A stretch of 55,447 bases of DNA from NCBI RefSeq assembly GCF_001280255.1, contig NZ_LHCI01000106.1, positions 743,868 to 799,314 of the forward strand. Direction: 5' to 3'. A program made the position numbers and the translations under genes. Source of the stretch: Thermus aquaticus. GTDB lineage: Bacteria > Deinococcota > Deinococci > Deinococcales > Thermaceae. Below the pieces are notes generated by a model. The model searched no databases, had not been told where the DNA came from, and saw only the letters and a list, made by a program, of their open reading frames with translations. Within the stretch, counting starts at the first letter, position 1. The number at the start of each line of letters is the position of its first letter. Shown here one piece after another: positions 9,191 to 24,154 of this stretch.

Positions 9191-10222
9191 ATGCTGAAGG
9201 GCGAAGACATCGGGATTGACCTGGGGACGGCCAGCGTCCTCATCTACGTGCGGGGGAAGGGCATCGTTTTGCGGGAGCCTTCGGTGATCGCCGTGGTCCA
9301 GGGCAAAAAGGAGGTGAAGGCCGTGGGGGCCGAGGCCTACCGGATGCTGGGGCGCACCCCGGGCAACATCGTGGCCGTGCGGCCCCTCAAGGACGGGGTC
9401 ATCGCCGACTACGCCCTCACGGAGAGGATGCTCCTCCTCTTCCTGCAGAAGGTGCTTTCCCCCATGAGCCGCTTCTTCAAGCCCCGGGTCATGGTGGGGG
9501 TGCCCTCGGGGGTCACGGACGTGGAAAGGCGGGCGGTGGTCCAGGCGGTCTCCGCCCTGGCCCAGAAGGTCTACCTCATTGAGGAGCCCCTGGCGGCGGC
9601 CATCGGGGCGGGCATCAACGTGGCCGAGCCCACGGGCAGCATGGTGGTGGACATCGGGGGCGGCTCCACCGATATCGCCGTCATCTCCCTGGGGGGCATC
9701 GTGCGCTCGGAAAGCCTCAGGATCGCCGGCAACGAGATGGACCAGGCCATCATCCGCTACATCCGGCAAAAGTACAACCTCCTCATCGGCGAGCGGACCG
9801 CCGAGGAGCTCAAGATCCAGCTGGGCCGGGCCAAGGTCCTTCCCGGGGAGGAGAAGGAGGTGGCCGAGGTGCGGGGCCGGGACCTCATCACCGGCCTTCC
9901 CCGTACCGCGGAGATCCCCGCCGAGGACGTGGCCGAGGCCCTAAAGGAGCCCCTGGACAAGATCTTCCAGGGGGTGAAGTCGGTGCTGGAGACCACGCCG
10001 CCGGAGCTGGCCTCGGACATCTACGAGCGGGGCATCCTCCTCACGGGGGGTGGGGCTTTGCTGAAGAACCTGGACCTCGCCCTGCAGGAGGCCACCGGCG
10101 TGCCGGTGGTGGTGGCGGAGAACCCCATTGAGGCCGTGGCCCTGGGCACCGGCAAGGCCCTGGAAATGCTCCACGTCCTGGAGGACACCATCCTCTCCTC
10201 GGATGACGTCCTGAAGAGGTGA
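9191..10222 (+). CDS. mreB: Rod-shape-determining protein MreB
   Basis: A 343-residue actin-like protein. Phosphate-1 loop GIDLGTASV, the VVDIGGGSTDIAV phosphate-2 region and the GILLTGGGALL adenosine region are all present. It forms membrane-bound filaments that guide lateral cell-wall synthesis. It begins 11 nt after rny with a weak GAGGGG Shine-Dalgarno. mreC and mreD do not follow; fabZ does. A genome may carry several mreB-like genes, so this could be an Mbl-type paralogue. Confidence 0.94.
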   Translation: MLKGEDIGIDLGTASVLIYVRGKGIVLREPSVIAVVQGKKEVKAVGAEAYRMLGRTPGNIVAVRPLKDGVIADYALTERMLLLFLQKVLSPMSRFFKPRVMVGVPSGVTDVERRAVVQAVSALAQKVYLIEEPLAAAIGAGINVAEPTGSMVVDIGGGSTDIAVISLGGIVRSESLRIAGNEMDQAIIRYIRQKYNLLIGERTAEELKIQLGRAKVLPGEEKEVAEVRGRDLITGLPRTAEIPAEDVAEALKEPLDKIFQGVKSVLETTPPELASDIYERGILLTGGGALLKNLDLALQEATGVPVVVAENPIEAVALGTGKALEMLHVLEDTILSSDDVLKR

Positions 10223-10226
10223 GGCC

Positions 10227-10658
10227 GTGGAGATCGGGGAGATCCTGAGGCTTCTTCCCCACCGCTACCCTTTTCTCCTCATTGACCGGGTCCTCGAGGC
10301 CGACGAGAAGCGCTTCCGCGCTCTAAAAAACGTCACCTTCAACGAGCCCCACTTCCAGGGGCACTTTCCCGGCTACCCCATCATGCCCGGGGTCCTGATC
10401 CTGGAGGCCATGGCCCAGGCGGCGGTGGGCACCCTGGCCCGCCAGCCGGGGATGGCCCCGGGGAGCCTGGTCTTCCTGGTGGGCGTGGAGGAGGCCCGCT
10501 TTAAGAAGCCCGTGGTCCCCGGGGACACCCTGGTCCTCGAGGGGGAGCTCCTCTTCTTCCGCCGGGGCCTGGGCAAGGTGGCGGTGCGGGCCCTGGTGGA
10601 GGGGGAGGAAAGGGCCAGCGCTACCCTAAGCTTCGCCCTTCGGCAGGGTTCGCAGTAA
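10227..10658 (+). CDS. fabZ: 3-hydroxyacyl-ACP dehydratase FabZ
   Basis: A 143-residue hot-dog enzyme with HRYPFLLIDRV, the catalytic histidine in HFQGHFPGYPIMPGV and the catalytic Glu in LILEAMAQ. It dehydrates 3-hydroxyacyl-ACP in fatty acid elongation. The start is GTG at 10227, 4 nt after the mreB stop, with purines (AGAGGTGAGG) just upstream. No other fatty-acid gene is in the neighbourhood. Confidence 0.95.
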   Translation: MEIGEILRLLPHRYPFLLIDRVLEADEKRFRALKNVTFNEPHFQGHFPGYPIMPGVLILEAMAQAAVGTLARQPGMAPGSLVFLVGVEEARFKKPVVPGDTLVLEGELLFFRRGLGKVAVRALVEGEERASATLSFALRQGSQ

Positions 10659-10716
10659 GATCTGGCTGAACTGAGCTTCAGGGCTTCCTCCAGGGCCAAG
10701 TCCACGCTCTCCAGGA

Positions 10717-10722
10717 TATCAT
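10717..10722 (+). promoter_or_regulatory. -10 box before S4 protein gene
   Basis: TATCAT lies 8 nt before ATG 10731, suggesting an independent near-leaderless promoter after fabZ. The 72-nt gap also contains a short CTGAA/TTCAG hairpin near 10667-10682. Confidence 0.4.
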
Positions 10723-10730
10723 CAGACCCC

Positions 10731-11363
10731 ATGGAAGACCTGATGGCCTACCTCAAGCGGGCCCGGGGCGGCCGGGTGGTGCAGACGGGCTTCCTCCCCC
10801 CGGAGGCCCAGGCGGAGCTTCTGGACCTGGCCGGGCGGGAGGGCCTCAACGTGGCCTTCTTCGGGGGCTTCCCCCTGGCGGAGCGCAAGGTGGCGGTCCT
10901 CTACCCGCCCGAGGTGCCCTCCGTCCACGACCCGGTGCAGGTCTTCTTCCTGGAAAAGGAGCCCCCAGACCTGGGCGAGGCCATGGGGGACGTGGAGCCC
11001 CTGGAGGAGGGCTTTCTGGTGGCCTTGCTCCCCAAGGGGAAGAAGGCTCTGGAGGAGGCGGGCTTTACCCTCCTTCCCCCTCCGGAAGGGGCCTTTAGGC
11101 CCTCGAGGGTGCGCACCCTGGTGGTGCCCTCCCTGCGGGTGGACGCCGTGGGGGCCAAGGGGTTCGGGGTTTCCCGCAGCTACTTCGCCCAGGGGGTCAA
11201 GGCGGGGAAGGTGCGCCTGAGGGGCAAGGTGGCCTCTCCCAAGGATGAGATGGCCCCCGGGGATGTCCTCCTGGCCGAGGGCCTTGGGAGCCTGAGGCTT
11301 CTTGAGGTTCTTGGCGAAACCAGGCGGGGCAACTATAAAATCAGGGTGGAGGTGGAGCGCTAG
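10731..11363 (+). CDS. S4-domain RNA-binding protein, YlmH/RqcP2-like
   Basis: A 210-residue protein with an N-terminal alpha/beta region (about 1-125) and a C-terminal S4 RNA-binding domain (about 135-205: RVDAVGAKGFGVSRSYFAQGVKAGKVRLRG...). This layout matches the YlmH family. In Firmicutes YlmH lies near division genes and acts with stalled 50S subunits in ribosome quality control. Here it sits directly upstream of rpoBC. A sensory or photosystem-type S4 label is sometimes given to homologues, but RNA or ribosome binding is the sound inference. Confidence 0.8.
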   Translation: MEDLMAYLKRARGGRVVQTGFLPPEAQAELLDLAGREGLNVAFFGGFPLAERKVAVLYPPEVPSVHDPVQVFFLEKEPPDLGEAMGDVEPLEEGFLVALLPKGKKALEEAGFTLLPPPEGAFRPSRVRTLVVPSLRVDAVGAKGFGVSRSYFAQGVKAGKVRLRGKVASPKDEMAPGDVLLAEGLGSLRLLEVLGETRRGNYKIRVEVER

Positions 11364-11395
11364 GGAAAAGGGTTGGGCAGGCTTGACCGGTAGGC

Positions 11396-11423
11396 TTGAC
11401 GGAATAAGGGAGAGCCCTATAGG
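11396..11423 (+). promoter_or_regulatory. rpoBC promoter
   Basis: TTGACG (11396-11401), a 16-nt spacer and TATAGG (11418-11423) form a good sigma-A promoter. Transcription would start about 11430, giving a leader of about 120 nt. A second TTGACC lies at 11383-11388 but has no matching -10. Confidence 0.75.
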
Positions 11424-11432
11424 CTAAGGTTT

Positions 11433-11499
11433 GTGCTCTTTGGTCGGGCCAAGGGAGCACGGTAAGAGCCAGCTGCCGCAAGGGGATGCGCCCTTGCGG
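11433..11499 (+). promoter_or_regulatory. rpoBC leader: two stem-loops
   Basis: Hairpin 1 spans 11433-11460: GTGCTC pairs with GAGCAC, continued by G-U and TTGG/CCAA pairs with one bulge, around a TCGGG loop. Hairpin 2 spans 11476-11499: CCGCAAGGG pairs perfectly with CCCTTGCGG around a 6-nt loop. No T-run follows, so these are not ordinary terminators. They could be a pausing or antitermination signal, a processing site or an autoregulatory protein site. About 50 nt without features separates them from rpoB. Confidence 0.6.
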
Positions 11500-11551
11500 A
11501 AGAACCCTGTTAGCTTACCTCGGGCGGCCCGCTTTCCCTTAGAGGTGACGC

Positions 11552-14911
<3,360 letters not shown>

Positions 14912-14930
14912 GCCCTTTTCTGGAGGAAAG

Positions 14931-19505
<4,575 letters not shown>

Positions 19506-19510
19506 GCCTA

Positions 19511-19538
19511 CCCCGCTAGGGGCAAAGCCCTGGCGGGG
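19511..19538 (+). terminator. Hairpin after rpoC
   Basis: CCCCGCTAGGG (19511-19521) pairs with CCCTGGCGGGG (19528-19538), one G-U pair, loop GCAAAG. It begins 5 nt after the rpoC stop. The following sequence is ACCCCCTTTAGG rather than a T-run, so it may only partly terminate or may protect the 3' end. Confidence 0.6.
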
Positions 19539-19557
19539 ACCCCCTTTAGGGAGGAGA

Positions 19558-20136
19558 ATGCTGGCCAAGGTTTTTTCCGCCTTCCGCCAGGTGGGGGAGG
19601 ACCTCTTTCACCAGGGGCTCATCTCGGCCACGGCGGGCAACTTCTCCGTGCGCACCAAGGAGGGCTTTCTCATCACCCGAAGCGGGGTGCAGAAGGCCCA
19701 CCTCACCCCCGAGGACCTGGTGGAGGTGCCCCTAGAGGGCCCCATCCCCCAAGGGGCCAGCGTGGAGAGCGTCATCCACCGGGAGGTCTACCGCAAGACC
19801 CCGGCCCGGGCCATCGTCCACGCCCATCCCCGGGTGGCGGTGGCCCTCTCCCTTCACCTCAGGAGCCTGGTTCCCCTGGACCTCGAGGGCCAGTTCTACC
19901 TGAAGGAGGTGCCCGTTCTTAGCCCCAAGACGGTCTCCGCCACCGAGGAGGCCGCCAGGGCCGTGGCCGAGGCTTTGGGGGCCCACCGGGCCTGCCTCTT
20001 GAGGGGCCACGGGGCCTTCACCTGGAGCGGGAAGGAAAAGCCCGAGGAGGCCCTCCTCGAGGCCTACAGCCTCATGACCACCCTGGAGGAGAGCGCCGAG
20101 ATCCTCTTCTACCACCGCCTTTGGGAGAAGGGATGA
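19558..20136 (+). CDS. Class II aldolase (fuculose-phosphate aldolase-like)
   Basis: A 192-residue class II aldolase/adducin-family protein. SATAGNFSVR is the phosphate-binding segment. Zinc ligands are the two histidines of VHAHPRV and the histidine of LLRGHGAF; the acidic catalytic residue is expected near E70 (GASVESVIH). The family includes L-fuculose-1-phosphate and ribulose-5-phosphate aldolases/epimerases and methylthioribulose-phosphate dehydratase; the substrate is not fixed here. Start 19558 with GGGAGGAGA is used. An in-frame start far upstream lies inside rpoC and is rejected. Confidence 0.85.
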   Translation: MLAKVFSAFRQVGEDLFHQGLISATAGNFSVRTKEGFLITRSGVQKAHLTPEDLVEVPLEGPIPQGASVESVIHREVYRKTPARAIVHAHPRVAVALSLHLRSLVPLDLEGQFYLKEVPVLSPKTVSATEEAARAVAEALGAHRACLLRGHGAFTWSGKEKPEEALLEAYSLMTTLEESAEILFYHRLWEKG

Positions 20137-20141
20137 GGCCA

Positions 20142-20181
20142 CCCCATGTTGGGAACCGAGGCTTACCCGGGCTGGGGGGCC
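20142..20181 (+). repeat. Degenerate copy of the CCCCATG palindromic element
   Basis: ACCCCATGTTGGG ... TTACCC ... CTGGGGGGCC resembles the element at 22510-22543 (CCCCATGCTGGC TTAC GCCAGCATGGGG GGCCCC) with a damaged second arm. It lies in the short gap between the aldolase and the next small gene. Confidence 0.35.
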
Positions 20182-20200
20182 GGAAAATGGAGGCAAGGGG

Positions 20201-20440
20201 ATGAGGGTTCTTTTCGTAGAGGGCAAGGAAGAGGCGGCCCTTAGGGCACTAGCCCAGGCGCTTCCCCACCCCTACTGGCTTCTTGCGGGGGAGGGCGTCT
20301 TCCTCCTGCAGGTCTTCGGGGCCTCGGAGGAGGCCCTGGCCCGGGCCCGGGAGGTGCCGGGGGTTAAGGTTTGGGCCTTCCGCCTCCAGGATGGGATAGT
20401 CTATAGGGGATGCGGGAAGAAATCGGCTACATCCCCGTAG
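20201..20440 (+). CDS. Small protein of unknown function
   Basis: A 79-residue protein, predicted alternating strands and helices (MRVLFVEG..., ...WLLAGEGVFLLQVFGAS..., ...VWAFRLQDGIVYRG). It has a good Shine-Dalgarno (GGAGGCAAGGGG before ATG) and host-like codon bias, so it is probably real. Its last 31 nt overlap the next gene in another frame, suggesting coupling. I do not recognise the family; a small ferredoxin-like fold would fit the pattern but this is only an impression. Confidence 0.6.
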   Translation: MRVLFVEGKEEAALRALAQALPHPYWLLAGEGVFLLQVFGASEEALARAREVPGVKVWAFRLQDGIVYRGCGKKSATSP

Positions 20441-21252
20441 GGGAGGCAGAGCTTTACGTGGAGGACGTGGGGGACCCCCACGCTCCCGCCCTTTTGGTCC
20501 TCCACGGCGGCCCCGGGGGCAACGCCTATGCCCTGCGGGAGGGCCTCGGGGAGTACCTGGAGGGCTTCCGCGCCATCTACTTTGACCAGCGGGGCTCGGG
20601 GCGTAGCCTGGAGCTTCCCGAAGACCCCAGGCTCTTCACCATAGACGCCCTGGTGGAGGACACCCTCCTCCTGGCCGAGGCCCTGGGCCTGGAGCGCTTC
20701 GCCCTTTTGGGGCACGGCTTTGGGGCCTTGGTGGCCCTGGAGGTCCTCCGCCGCTACCCGGGGGTGGAGGGGGCCATCCTCCTCGGGCCCTGGGTCAGCT
20801 TTCCCTGGCTTGCCCAGAGGCTCGCCGAGGCCGCCGGGCTCACCCCGGAGGGGGACCCGGAGGCCAACCTGCGGGCCGCCCTGGAACGGGCCGAGCCCAA
20901 GGCCCTCTTTGACCGCCTCATGTTCCCAAGCCCCAGGGGCCGCCTGGAGTACGAGTGGGTGGTGGAGGGCTCTGGGGTCGTAGGCCCCGACGCCCCGGCC
21001 CGAGCCTTTCTGAGGAATGGCCTTTGGCGCCTGGACTACACCCCCTACCTCACCCCAAGCCGGAGGCCGGTGGCCATCGTGGTGGGGGAAAAGGACGGCA
21101 CCAGCTACCCCTACGCCGAAGAGGTGGCCGAGCGCCTCAAAGCCCCCATCCACGTGGTGCCCGAGGCGGGGCACTTCCCCTGGATTGACCAGCCGGAGGC
21201 CTTCGGCCAGGCCTTCCTCGAGGCCCTGGCCGCCTTGCGGGTGCTACACTAG
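20410..21252 (+). CDS. Alpha/beta hydrolase, proline iminopeptidase-related, nucleophile Ser missing
   Basis: A 280-residue alpha/beta-hydrolase related to proline iminopeptidase. The oxyanion segment HGGPGG (32-37) and FDQRGSGRS (58-66) are typical, and the acid (VVGEKDG) and histidine (EAGHFPW) regions are in place. The nucleophile elbow reads GHGFG (101-105), so the usual serine (GxSxG) is Gly103 (codon GGC). A T. thermophilus protein of this type was, as I recall, described as proline-iminopeptidase-related. It is therefore probably not a standard serine peptidase; it may bind a ligand or use other chemistry. It overlaps the upstream small gene. Confidence 0.85.
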   Translation: MREEIGYIPVGEAELYVEDVGDPHAPALLVLHGGPGGNAYALREGLGEYLEGFRAIYFDQRGSGRSLELPEDPRLFTIDALVEDTLLLAEALGLERFALLGHGFGALVALEVLRRYPGVEGAILLGPWVSFPWLAQRLAEAAGLTPEGDPEANLRAALERAEPKALFDRLMFPSPRGRLEYEWVVEGSGVVGPDAPARAFLRNGLWRLDYTPYLTPSRRPVAIVVGEKDGTSYPYAEEVAERLKAPIHVVPEAGHFPWIDQPEAFGQAFLEALAALRVLH

Positions 21253-21256
21253 AGGC

Positions 21257-21334
21257 GTCACCGGGGGTGCCCCTAAGGGGCTGAGAGATACCCTTGGAAC
21301 CTGATCCGGGTAATGCCGGCGTAGGGAAGGTGAC
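21257..21334 (+). ncRNA. TPP riboswitch aptamer (thi box)
   Basis: The full thi-box consensus is present: GGGGGTGCCC, CTGAGA, ACCCTTGGAACCTGATC, GGGTAATGCCGGCGTAGGGAA. P1 forms between GTCACC (21257-21262) and GGTGAC (21329-21334). It senses thiamine pyrophosphate. It lies upstream of thiB-thiP, so it controls thiamine uptake. Confidence is very high because the conserved core matches throughout. Confidence 0.97.
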
Positions 21335-21339
21335 CGAGG

Positions 21340-21363
21340 CCCCTCCCGGTGACGAAGGAGGGG
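21340..21363 (+). promoter_or_regulatory. Riboswitch expression platform masking the thiB Shine-Dalgarno
   Basis: CCCCTCC (21340-21346) pairs with GGAGGGG (21357-21363), which is also the thiB Shine-Dalgarno, 4 nt before ATG 21368. The loop holds a second GGTGAC (21348-21353), identical to the 3' strand of P1. When TPP is absent the 5' P1 strand could pair with this copy and open the hairpin. TTTT after the stem also allows a terminator role, but the SD overlap points to translation control. Confidence 0.75.
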
Positions 21364-21367
21364 TTTT

Positions 21368-22402
21368 ATGCTTAGGATCCTGGCGGTTCTCGTCTTCTTG
21401 GCCTTCGGCCTGGCGCAGGAGATCACGGTCCTCACCCACAGCAGCTTTTCCCTGGACAAGGCCCTCATCGCCCGGTTTGAGCGGGAAACGGGCCTCAAGC
21501 TCCGCTTCCTCAAAGGCGGCGACGCCGGGGAGACCCTGAACCGGGCCATCCTCACCAAAGGAGCCCCCATCGCCGATGTCATCTACGGCTTTGACAACAC
21601 CTTCCTCTCCCGGGCCCTGGAGGCCGACATCCTCCTCCCCTACCGGAGCCCGGAGATCCGGAACCTGAAGGCCACCCTGCTTTTAGACCCCACCTTCCGG
21701 GCCCTCCCCGTGGACTACGGCTGGGTGAGCCTCAACTACGACCGGGCCTACTTCAAAGGCCGCCCCCTGCCCCAGGCGCCCAAGGACCTGGCCCGGCCCG
21801 AGTACGCCAGGCTCCTCGTGGTCCAGAACCCCGCCACCAGCTCCCCGGGCCTGGCCTTCCTCATGGCCACGGTGGCCCGCTTCGGCGAGGACGGCTACCT
21901 GGACTTCTGGGCCGCTCTAAGGGACGGGGGCGTGCGGGTGGCCAAGGGCTGGAGCGAGGCCTACTACACCCACTTCACCCTCTACAAGGGGGACCGGCCC
22001 CTGGTGGTCTCCTACACCACCTCCCCGGCGGCGGAGGTCTACTACTCTGAGGGCAAGTACCAGGAACCCCCCACGGGGAACCTCTTCCCGGAGCTCAGCT
22101 TCTTCCAGGTGGAGTTTGTGGGCATCCTCAAGGGGACGAAGAACCTGGAGGGGGCCAAAAAGGTGGTGGACTGGTTCCTCTCCCGCCCGGTCCAGGAGAA
22201 CCTGCCCACGGAGATGTGGATGTACCCCGCCAGGCGGGACGCCAAGCTTCCTGAGGTCTTCCGCTTCGCTCCCGAGCCCGTGGGGAGCGTGCGCCTGGAC
22301 CCCGTGGTCATGGCCAAGAACCGGGAGCGCTGGATTGAGGAGTGGACCAAGGTGGTCCTCCAGGGCCAGAGCCCCGAGGCGGTGAGGCGGGCGAGGCGCT
22401 AA
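21368..22402 (+). CDS. thiB: Thiamine ABC transporter substrate-binding protein
   Basis: A 344-residue periplasmic binding protein with a signal peptide (MLRILAVLVFLAFGLAQE, cleavage after the Ala/Gln region around residue 17). The mature part resembles the ThiB/TbpA family: ITVLTHSSFSLDK, LKGGDAGETLNRA, ADVIYGFDNTFLSRA, PVDYGWVSLNYDR and NPATSSPG. It captures thiamine or TPP for the ThiP permease. The TPP riboswitch directly upstream supports this strongly. Start chosen because GGAGG lies 4 nt before it. A palindromic repeat begins 3 nt after the stop. Confidence 0.95.
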   Translation: MLRILAVLVFLAFGLAQEITVLTHSSFSLDKALIARFERETGLKLRFLKGGDAGETLNRAILTKGAPIADVIYGFDNTFLSRALEADILLPYRSPEIRNLKATLLLDPTFRALPVDYGWVSLNYDRAYFKGRPLPQAPKDLARPEYARLLVVQNPATSSPGLAFLMATVARFGEDGYLDFWAALRDGGVRVAKGWSEAYYTHFTLYKGDRPLVVSYTTSPAAEVYYSEGKYQEPPTGNLFPELSFFQVEFVGILKGTKNLEGAKKVVDWFLSRPVQENLPTEMWMYPARRDAKLPEVFRFAPEPVGSVRLDPVVMAKNRERWIEEWTKVVLQGQSPEAVRRARR

Positions 22403-22405
22403 GTA

Positions 22406-22433
22406 CCCCACCGCGGCCTTTGCCGCGGTGGGG
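22406..22433 (+). repeat. Palindromic repeat, CCCCACCGCGGC type, copy 1
   Basis: CCCCACCGCGGC (22406-22417), loop CTTT, GCCGCGGTGGGG (22422-22433): a perfect 12-bp stem, followed by GCCCCAGAAAAGCC. The same stem and about 70 nt of flank recur after thiP (24070-24097). It starts 3 nt after the thiB stop and may act as a 3'-end or partial terminator. Confidence 0.85.
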
Positions 22434-22509
22434 GCCCCAGAAAAGCCCTTCCAAAGCCCCGATTTGGACACTCCATGTTGCGAAACCAAAGCGCGAGCAC
22501 TTAATACCA

Positions 22510-22537
22510 CCCCATGCTGGCTTACGCCAGCATGGGG
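22510..22537 (+). repeat. Palindromic repeat, CCCCATGCTGGC type
   Basis: CCCCATGCTGGC (22510-22521), loop TTAC, GCCAGCATGGGG (22526-22537), followed by GGCCCC. It has the same architecture as the CCCCACC elements (12-bp stem, 4-nt loop, GGCCCC tail) but a different stem sequence. It ends about 20 nt before the thiP start and would form in the thiB-thiP mRNA. Confidence 0.8.
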
Positions 22538-22557
22538 GCCCCGGCAAGTTACCAGGC

Positions 22558-24066
22558 ATGGGGGGCCGAGGGAAACAGGAAACAAGGGTATTAGGGGCGC
22601 TTCTCCTTTCCTTCCTGGCCTTCGCCCTCTTCTACCCCCTGGCCCGGATCCTCCTTTTGGGCCTGGGGACGGGGTTCTGGGAGGCCCTGGGCAACCCCTA
22701 CTACCTGGGCCGCTACCTCTTCAGCCTCCAGTACGGCCTCCTTTCCGCCCTCCTCACCCTGGCCCTGGCCTTTCCCCTGGCCTTCCTCTTCCGCTTCCGC
22801 TTTCCCGGGCGGGAGGCTCTCCTGGCCCTCAGCACCCTCCCCTTCGTCCTTCCCACGCCGGTGGTGGCCCTGGCCTTCATGGCCCTTTTGGGGCCCAGGG
22901 GGCTTCTGGGGGTGGACCTCTACGGCACCCTGGCCCTCCTCCTCCTGGTGGCCCTCTTCTACAACCTGGGCCTAGCGCTTCGCGTCCTCGTCCCCGTGGC
23001 CCTGAGGCTTCGGGGGGCCCTCGAGGCGGCCCGGGTCCTGGGGGCCACGCCTTACCGGGCCTTCTTCAGGGTGGGGCTTCCCCTTCTTTTGCCCGCCTTG
23101 GGCTCGGCGGGGCTTCTCGTCTTCATCTACGCCTTCTCCGCCTTCGGGGTGCCCCTGCTTTTGGGGGGCGGACGGTACGCCACCCTGGAGGTGGAGGTCT
23201 ACACCCTCCTGGCCCACCGCCTGGCCTTCGCCGAGGCGGCCGCCCTCACGCTTCTCCAGCTTTTCACCCTGGCCCTGGCCGCCCTCCTTTACCTCCGCCT
23301 CCCCACCTACCCCCTTCCCCCCGGGGGGCCGGAGCCCGTGGGGCGGCCCTGGGCCCTCACCCTGGGGCTTTCCGCCTTCTTCCTCCTCCTTTACGCCCCC
23401 CTCCTCGCCCTCTTCCTGGAGGTGGACCCCGGGGCCCTGGCCCGGGCCTGGGCCTCGGAGGACTTCACCCCCCTGCCCGTGGCCCTAGGGAATAGCCTCC
23501 GCTTCACCCTTCTGGCCTTTTCTCTGGCCCTGCCCCTGGGGGTGGCCTACGCCGGGGCGGCCCGGGAGCGGGGGGGCCTGGACCTTCTGGGGCTTTTCCC
23601 CCTCATGGTGAGCCCGGTGGCCGTGGGTCTGGGCTACCTCCTGGCCTACCCCTCCCTCAGGGGCTCCCTGGCCCTCCTCCTCGCCGCCTACGCCCTCCTG
23701 GCCTACCCCCTCCTGGCCCGGGCCCTCCTCCCCGCCCTGAGGAGCCTTCCCAAAAGCCTCCTCGAGGCGGCCCGGGTCTTAGGGGCCACTCCCCTTAGGG
23801 CCTTCCTGAGGGTGGAGCTTCCCCTCCTCCTCCCCGCCCTGGCCTCGGGGAGCGCCCTGGCCCTGGCCGCCATCCTGGGGGAGTTTGGGGCGAGCCTGGT
23901 CCTCTGGCGGCCCGAGTGGACCACCCTGACCCTGGCCATCTACGAAAGGCTGGGGCGGCCCGGAGAAGGCCCTTACCGGGAGGCCCTGGCCCTGGCCGCC
24001 CTCCTGGCCCTCCTCTCCGGCCTCCTCTTCTACCTCCTGGACCGGGGGCGGGGGCGGATCGGCTAA
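22558..24066 (+). CDS. thiP: Thiamine ABC transporter permease
   Basis: A 502-residue membrane protein made of two similar halves, each with about six helices and an EAA-like loop (LEAARVLGATPYRAFFRVGLPLLLPAL near residue 155-180; LEAARVLGATPLRAFLRVELPLLLPAL near 400-425). This fused double permease is the ThiP arrangement. It partners with ThiB; the ATPase ThiQ is not found next to it. The start at 22558 has no strong Shine-Dalgarno and lies just after a palindromic repeat, so the true start could be slightly different. A second repeat begins 3 nt after the stop. Confidence 0.92.
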   Translation: MGGRGKQETRVLGALLLSFLAFALFYPLARILLLGLGTGFWEALGNPYYLGRYLFSLQYGLLSALLTLALAFPLAFLFRFRFPGREALLALSTLPFVLPTPVVALAFMALLGPRGLLGVDLYGTLALLLLVALFYNLGLALRVLVPVALRLRGALEAARVLGATPYRAFFRVGLPLLLPALGSAGLLVFIYAFSAFGVPLLLGGGRYATLEVEVYTLLAHRLAFAEAAALTLLQLFTLALAALLYLRLPTYPLPPGGPEPVGRPWALTLGLSAFFLLLYAPLLALFLEVDPGALARAWASEDFTPLPVALGNSLRFTLLAFSLALPLGVAYAGAARERGGLDLLGLFPLMVSPVAVGLGYLLAYPSLRGSLALLLAAYALLAYPLLARALLPALRSLPKSLLEAARVLGATPLRAFLRVELPLLLPALASGSALALAAILGEFGASLVLWRPEWTTLTLAIYERLGRPGEGPYREALALAALLALLSGLLFYLLDRGRGRIG

Positions 24067-24069
24067 GTG

Positions 24070-24097
24070 CCCCACCGCGGCAAAAGCCGCGGTGGGG
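24070..24097 (+). repeat. Palindromic repeat, CCCCACCGCGGC type, copy 2
   Basis: CCCCACCGCGGC (24070-24081), loop AAAA, GCCGCGGTGGGG (24086-24097), then GGCCCCAGAAAAGCC. Similarity to copy 1 continues for roughly 80-100 nt (AGCCCCGA ... CCATG ... ACCAAAG) up to the mutM end. It lies in the convergent thiP/mutM gap and probably ends transcripts from both sides. Confidence 0.85.
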
Positions 24098-24154
24098 GCC
24101 CCAGAAAAGCCTTTAGCCCCGACCTTGGGCACCCCATGACCAAAGTGCGGGCCC

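Noticed and set aside
10373-10732. Minus-strand frame over fabZ and the following gap
   Set aside because: Most of it is antisense to fabZ; the protein-like stretch in the gap (about 24 residues) has no start signal of its own and no recognisable family.
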